From Spirochaetia bacterium (GTDB lineage Bacteria; Spirochaetota; Spirochaetia; Treponematales; Treponemataceae), in NCBI GenBank assembly GCA_900770075.1, contig CAAGIZ010000205.1:1-14656 (forward strand): a DNA stretch of 14,656 nt, in the 5' to 3' direction. Position numbers and translations under genes: made by a program. Below, one piece after another: positions 13,462 through 14,656 of this stretch (position 1 is the first letter of the stretch; each line of letters starts with the position of its first letter). Below the pieces are notes generated by a model that was not told the DNA's origin, did not search any database, and saw only the letters and a list, made by a program, of their open reading frames with translations.

Positions 13462-14532
13462 CTAGCAGTTCTCTGCGAAGTACTTGATAGTTCTTACCAT
13501 CTGAGATGTGTAAGAGTTTTCGTTGTCGTACCAGGAAACAACCTGTACCTGATATGTATCGTCGTCGATTTTAGAAACCATTGTCTGTGTTGCATCGAAC
13601 AGTGAACCGAATTTCATGCCGATAACATCTGAAGAAACGATTTCGTCTTCGTTGTAGCCGAAGCTTTCTGTGCTAGCAGCTTTCATTGCAGCGTTGATTC
13701 CTTCTTTAGTGATGTCCTTGCCTTTTACAACGGCAATAAGGATTGTTGTAGAACCAGTTGGTGTTGGAACACGCTGAGCAGAACCGATGAGTTTACCGTT
13801 CAATTCAGGAATTACAAGACCGATAGCCTTTGCAGCACCTGTTGAGTTTGGAACGATGTTCTGAGCACCTGCACGGGAACGGCGGAGATCACCTTTGCGC
13901 TGTGGACCGTCAAGAATCATCTGATCGCCAGTGTAAGCGTGGATTGTAGACATAATTCCGCTCTGGATTGGAGCATAGTCGTTAAGAGCTTTTGCCATTG
14001 GAGCAAGACAGTTTGTTGTACAAGAAGCAGCAGAGATGATAGTTTCGCCCTTAGCAAGAGATTTGTGGTTTACATTGTAAACGATTGTAGGAAGGTCGTT
14101 TCCGGCAGGAGCAGAGATTACTACTTTTTTAGCACCAGCATCGATATGAGCCTGTGACTTTGCCTTTGAAACATAGAAACCTGTACATTCAAGAACAACA
14201 TCTACATCCAAAGCCTTCCAAGGAAGTTCAGCAGCGTTTGCTTTTTTGTAGATTGTGATTTTTTTGCCGTCTACAACGATTGCACCCGGCTCTTTTACAG
14301 TTTTACCGTCTTCTTCGAGAACATCATCGATATAGGAAACAGTGTGTTTTCCTTCACCGTATTTTCCTGCATATCCACCCTGAGCTGTGTCATACTTTAA
14401 AAGGTGAGCAAGCATTTTTGGGCTTGTGAGGTCGTTAATTGCAACTACTTCGTATCCTTCTGCATCAAACATCTGACGGAAAGCCAAACGACCGATACGA
14501 CCAAAACCATTGATAGCAACTTTTACTGCCAT
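13462..14532 (-). CDS. gap: Glyceraldehyde-3-phosphate dehydrogenase, type I
   Basis: GAPDH oxidises glyceraldehyde 3-phosphate with NAD and phosphate to 1,3-bisphosphoglycerate in glycolysis. The 356 residues start with the Rossmann motif INGFGRIGR. Asp34 (INDLT) points to NAD rather than NADP. The catalytic centre is SAASCTTNC with Cys171, and His198 is in STIHAYT. RVPTPTGS and SWYDNENSYTSQMVRT are also typical. The protein is longer than the usual 330-340 because of about 20 extra residues around 60-85, between the HLLKYDT block and VVDGKKI. The region resembling ESFGYNEDEIVSSDVIGM is like streptococcal GAPDH. GGGAG at 14541-14545 is the ribosome site. The codon choice differs from its neighbours, as expected for high expression. 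Three inverted repeats precede it. Confidence 0.98.
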   Translation of the reverse strand: MAVKVAINGFGRIGRLAFRQMFDAEGYEVVAINDLTSPKMLAHLLKYDTAQGGYAGKYGEGKHTVSYIDDVLEEDGKTVKEPGAIVVDGKKITIYKKANAAELPWKALDVDVVLECTGFYVSKAKSQAHIDAGAKKVVISAPAGNDLPTIVYNVNHKSLAKGETIISAASCTTNCLAPMAKALNDYAPIQSGIMSTIHAYTGDQMILDGPQRKGDLRRSRAGAQNIVPNSTGAAKAIGLVIPELNGKLIGSAQRVPTPTGSTTILIAVVKGKDITKEGINAAMKAASTESFGYNEDEIVSSDVIGMKFGSLFDATQTMVSKIDDDTYQVQVVSWYDNENSYTSQMVRTIKYFAENC

Positions 14533-14547
14533 TATTTATCTCCCGTA

Positions 14548-14587
14548 AAAAGTCAATGAGGAAATATCAATTTCCGATTTGACTTTT
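14548..14587 (-). promoter_or_regulatory. Stem-loop in the gap leader, next to the ribosome site
   Basis: AAAAGTCAA (14548-14556) pairs with TTGACTTTT (14579-14587), and inside GGAAAT (14560-14565) pairs with ATTTCC (14570-14575) around an ATCA loop. In the mRNA the stem ends 2-3 bases before GGGAG, leaving the ribosome site open. It could stabilise the 5' end or be the end of an upstream transcript; which is not clear. Confidence 0.55.
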
Positions 14588-14590
14588 CAG

Positions 14591-14648
14591 GCTGTTCCGC
14601 AATGCAATGAGGAACAGCAATTTATAAGAAAGTTTGCAACGCAAACTT
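14591..14648. repeat. Two inverted repeats upstream of gap
   Basis: GCTGTTCC (14591-14598) pairs with GGAACAGC (14611-14618), and AAGTTTGC (14630-14637) pairs with GCAAACTT (14641-14648) around an AAC loop. CAATGAGGAA in the first loop (14605-14614) also occurs at 14554-14563, so the three hairpins share a module. No clear gap promoter was found among them; TATAAA on the minus strand near 14622 lacks a good -35 box. Confidence 0.6.
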
Positions 14649-14656
14649 GTGAATAA

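Overview
The window looks like part of a spirochaete chromosome, most likely a gut or rumen Treponema. The grounds are indirect: moderately AT-rich coding DNA full of A and T runs, a loose spirochaete-type lipobox on a secreted pectate lyase, a DUF763 gene, a TRAP solute receptor and streptococcal-like type I GAPDH. There is no rRNA or tRNA to fix the genus, so the assignment is an inference. No gene-free stretch exceeds 300 bases.

Region 1 (1-4499, + strand) starts inside a DegT-type PLP aminotransferase. It runs with an 11-base overlap into three subunits of a molybdenum-hydroxylase (xanthine dehydrogenase family) complex, in the order large subunit, [2Fe-2S] subunit, FAD subunit. The electron-transfer subunits keep their signatures. 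The large subunit keeps the fold but has lost every recognisable molybdopterin-binding motif, and Asp replaces the catalytic Glu. This is the most unusual thing here.

Region 2 (4492-6212, - strand) holds queA (queuosine tRNA modification) and a low-molecular-weight protein tyrosine phosphatase. queA converges on the FAD-subunit gene with an 8-base overlap of the 3' ends.

Region 3 (6213-9880, + strand) begins with an intergenic region carrying a perfect 40-bp palindrome. It continues with an orphan DctP-type TRAP binding protein coupled by a 4-base overlap to a DUF763 protein of unknown function. An Ldh2-family NAD(P)-dependent 2-oxoacid reductase follows with its own promoter.

Region 4 (9881-12564) has a tandem-repeat intergenic region, a xylose-isomerase-like TIM-barrel gene (- strand), a GC-rich foldback element, and a lipoprotein pectate lyase (- strand). 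The pectate lyase is divergent from a LysR regulator, which suggests the regulator controls it.

Region 5 (12565-14656) has the LysR gene, a shared bidirectional terminator and gap (glycolytic GAPDH, - strand), preceded by three stacked inverted repeats.

Three genes (the phosphatase, the TRAP receptor and the TIM-barrel gene) share one layout: a -35 box, a 17-base spacer, a -10 box, 6 bases, then ATG, with no Shine-Dalgarno sequence. queA is similar with 8 bases. This predicts leaderless or nearly leaderless mRNAs. The other genes have ordinary Shine-Dalgarno sites. Pectate lyase, TRAP receptor, Ldh2-family reductase and sugar-isomerase-like protein could together serve uptake and use of pectin-derived acids, but that link is only a hypothesis.
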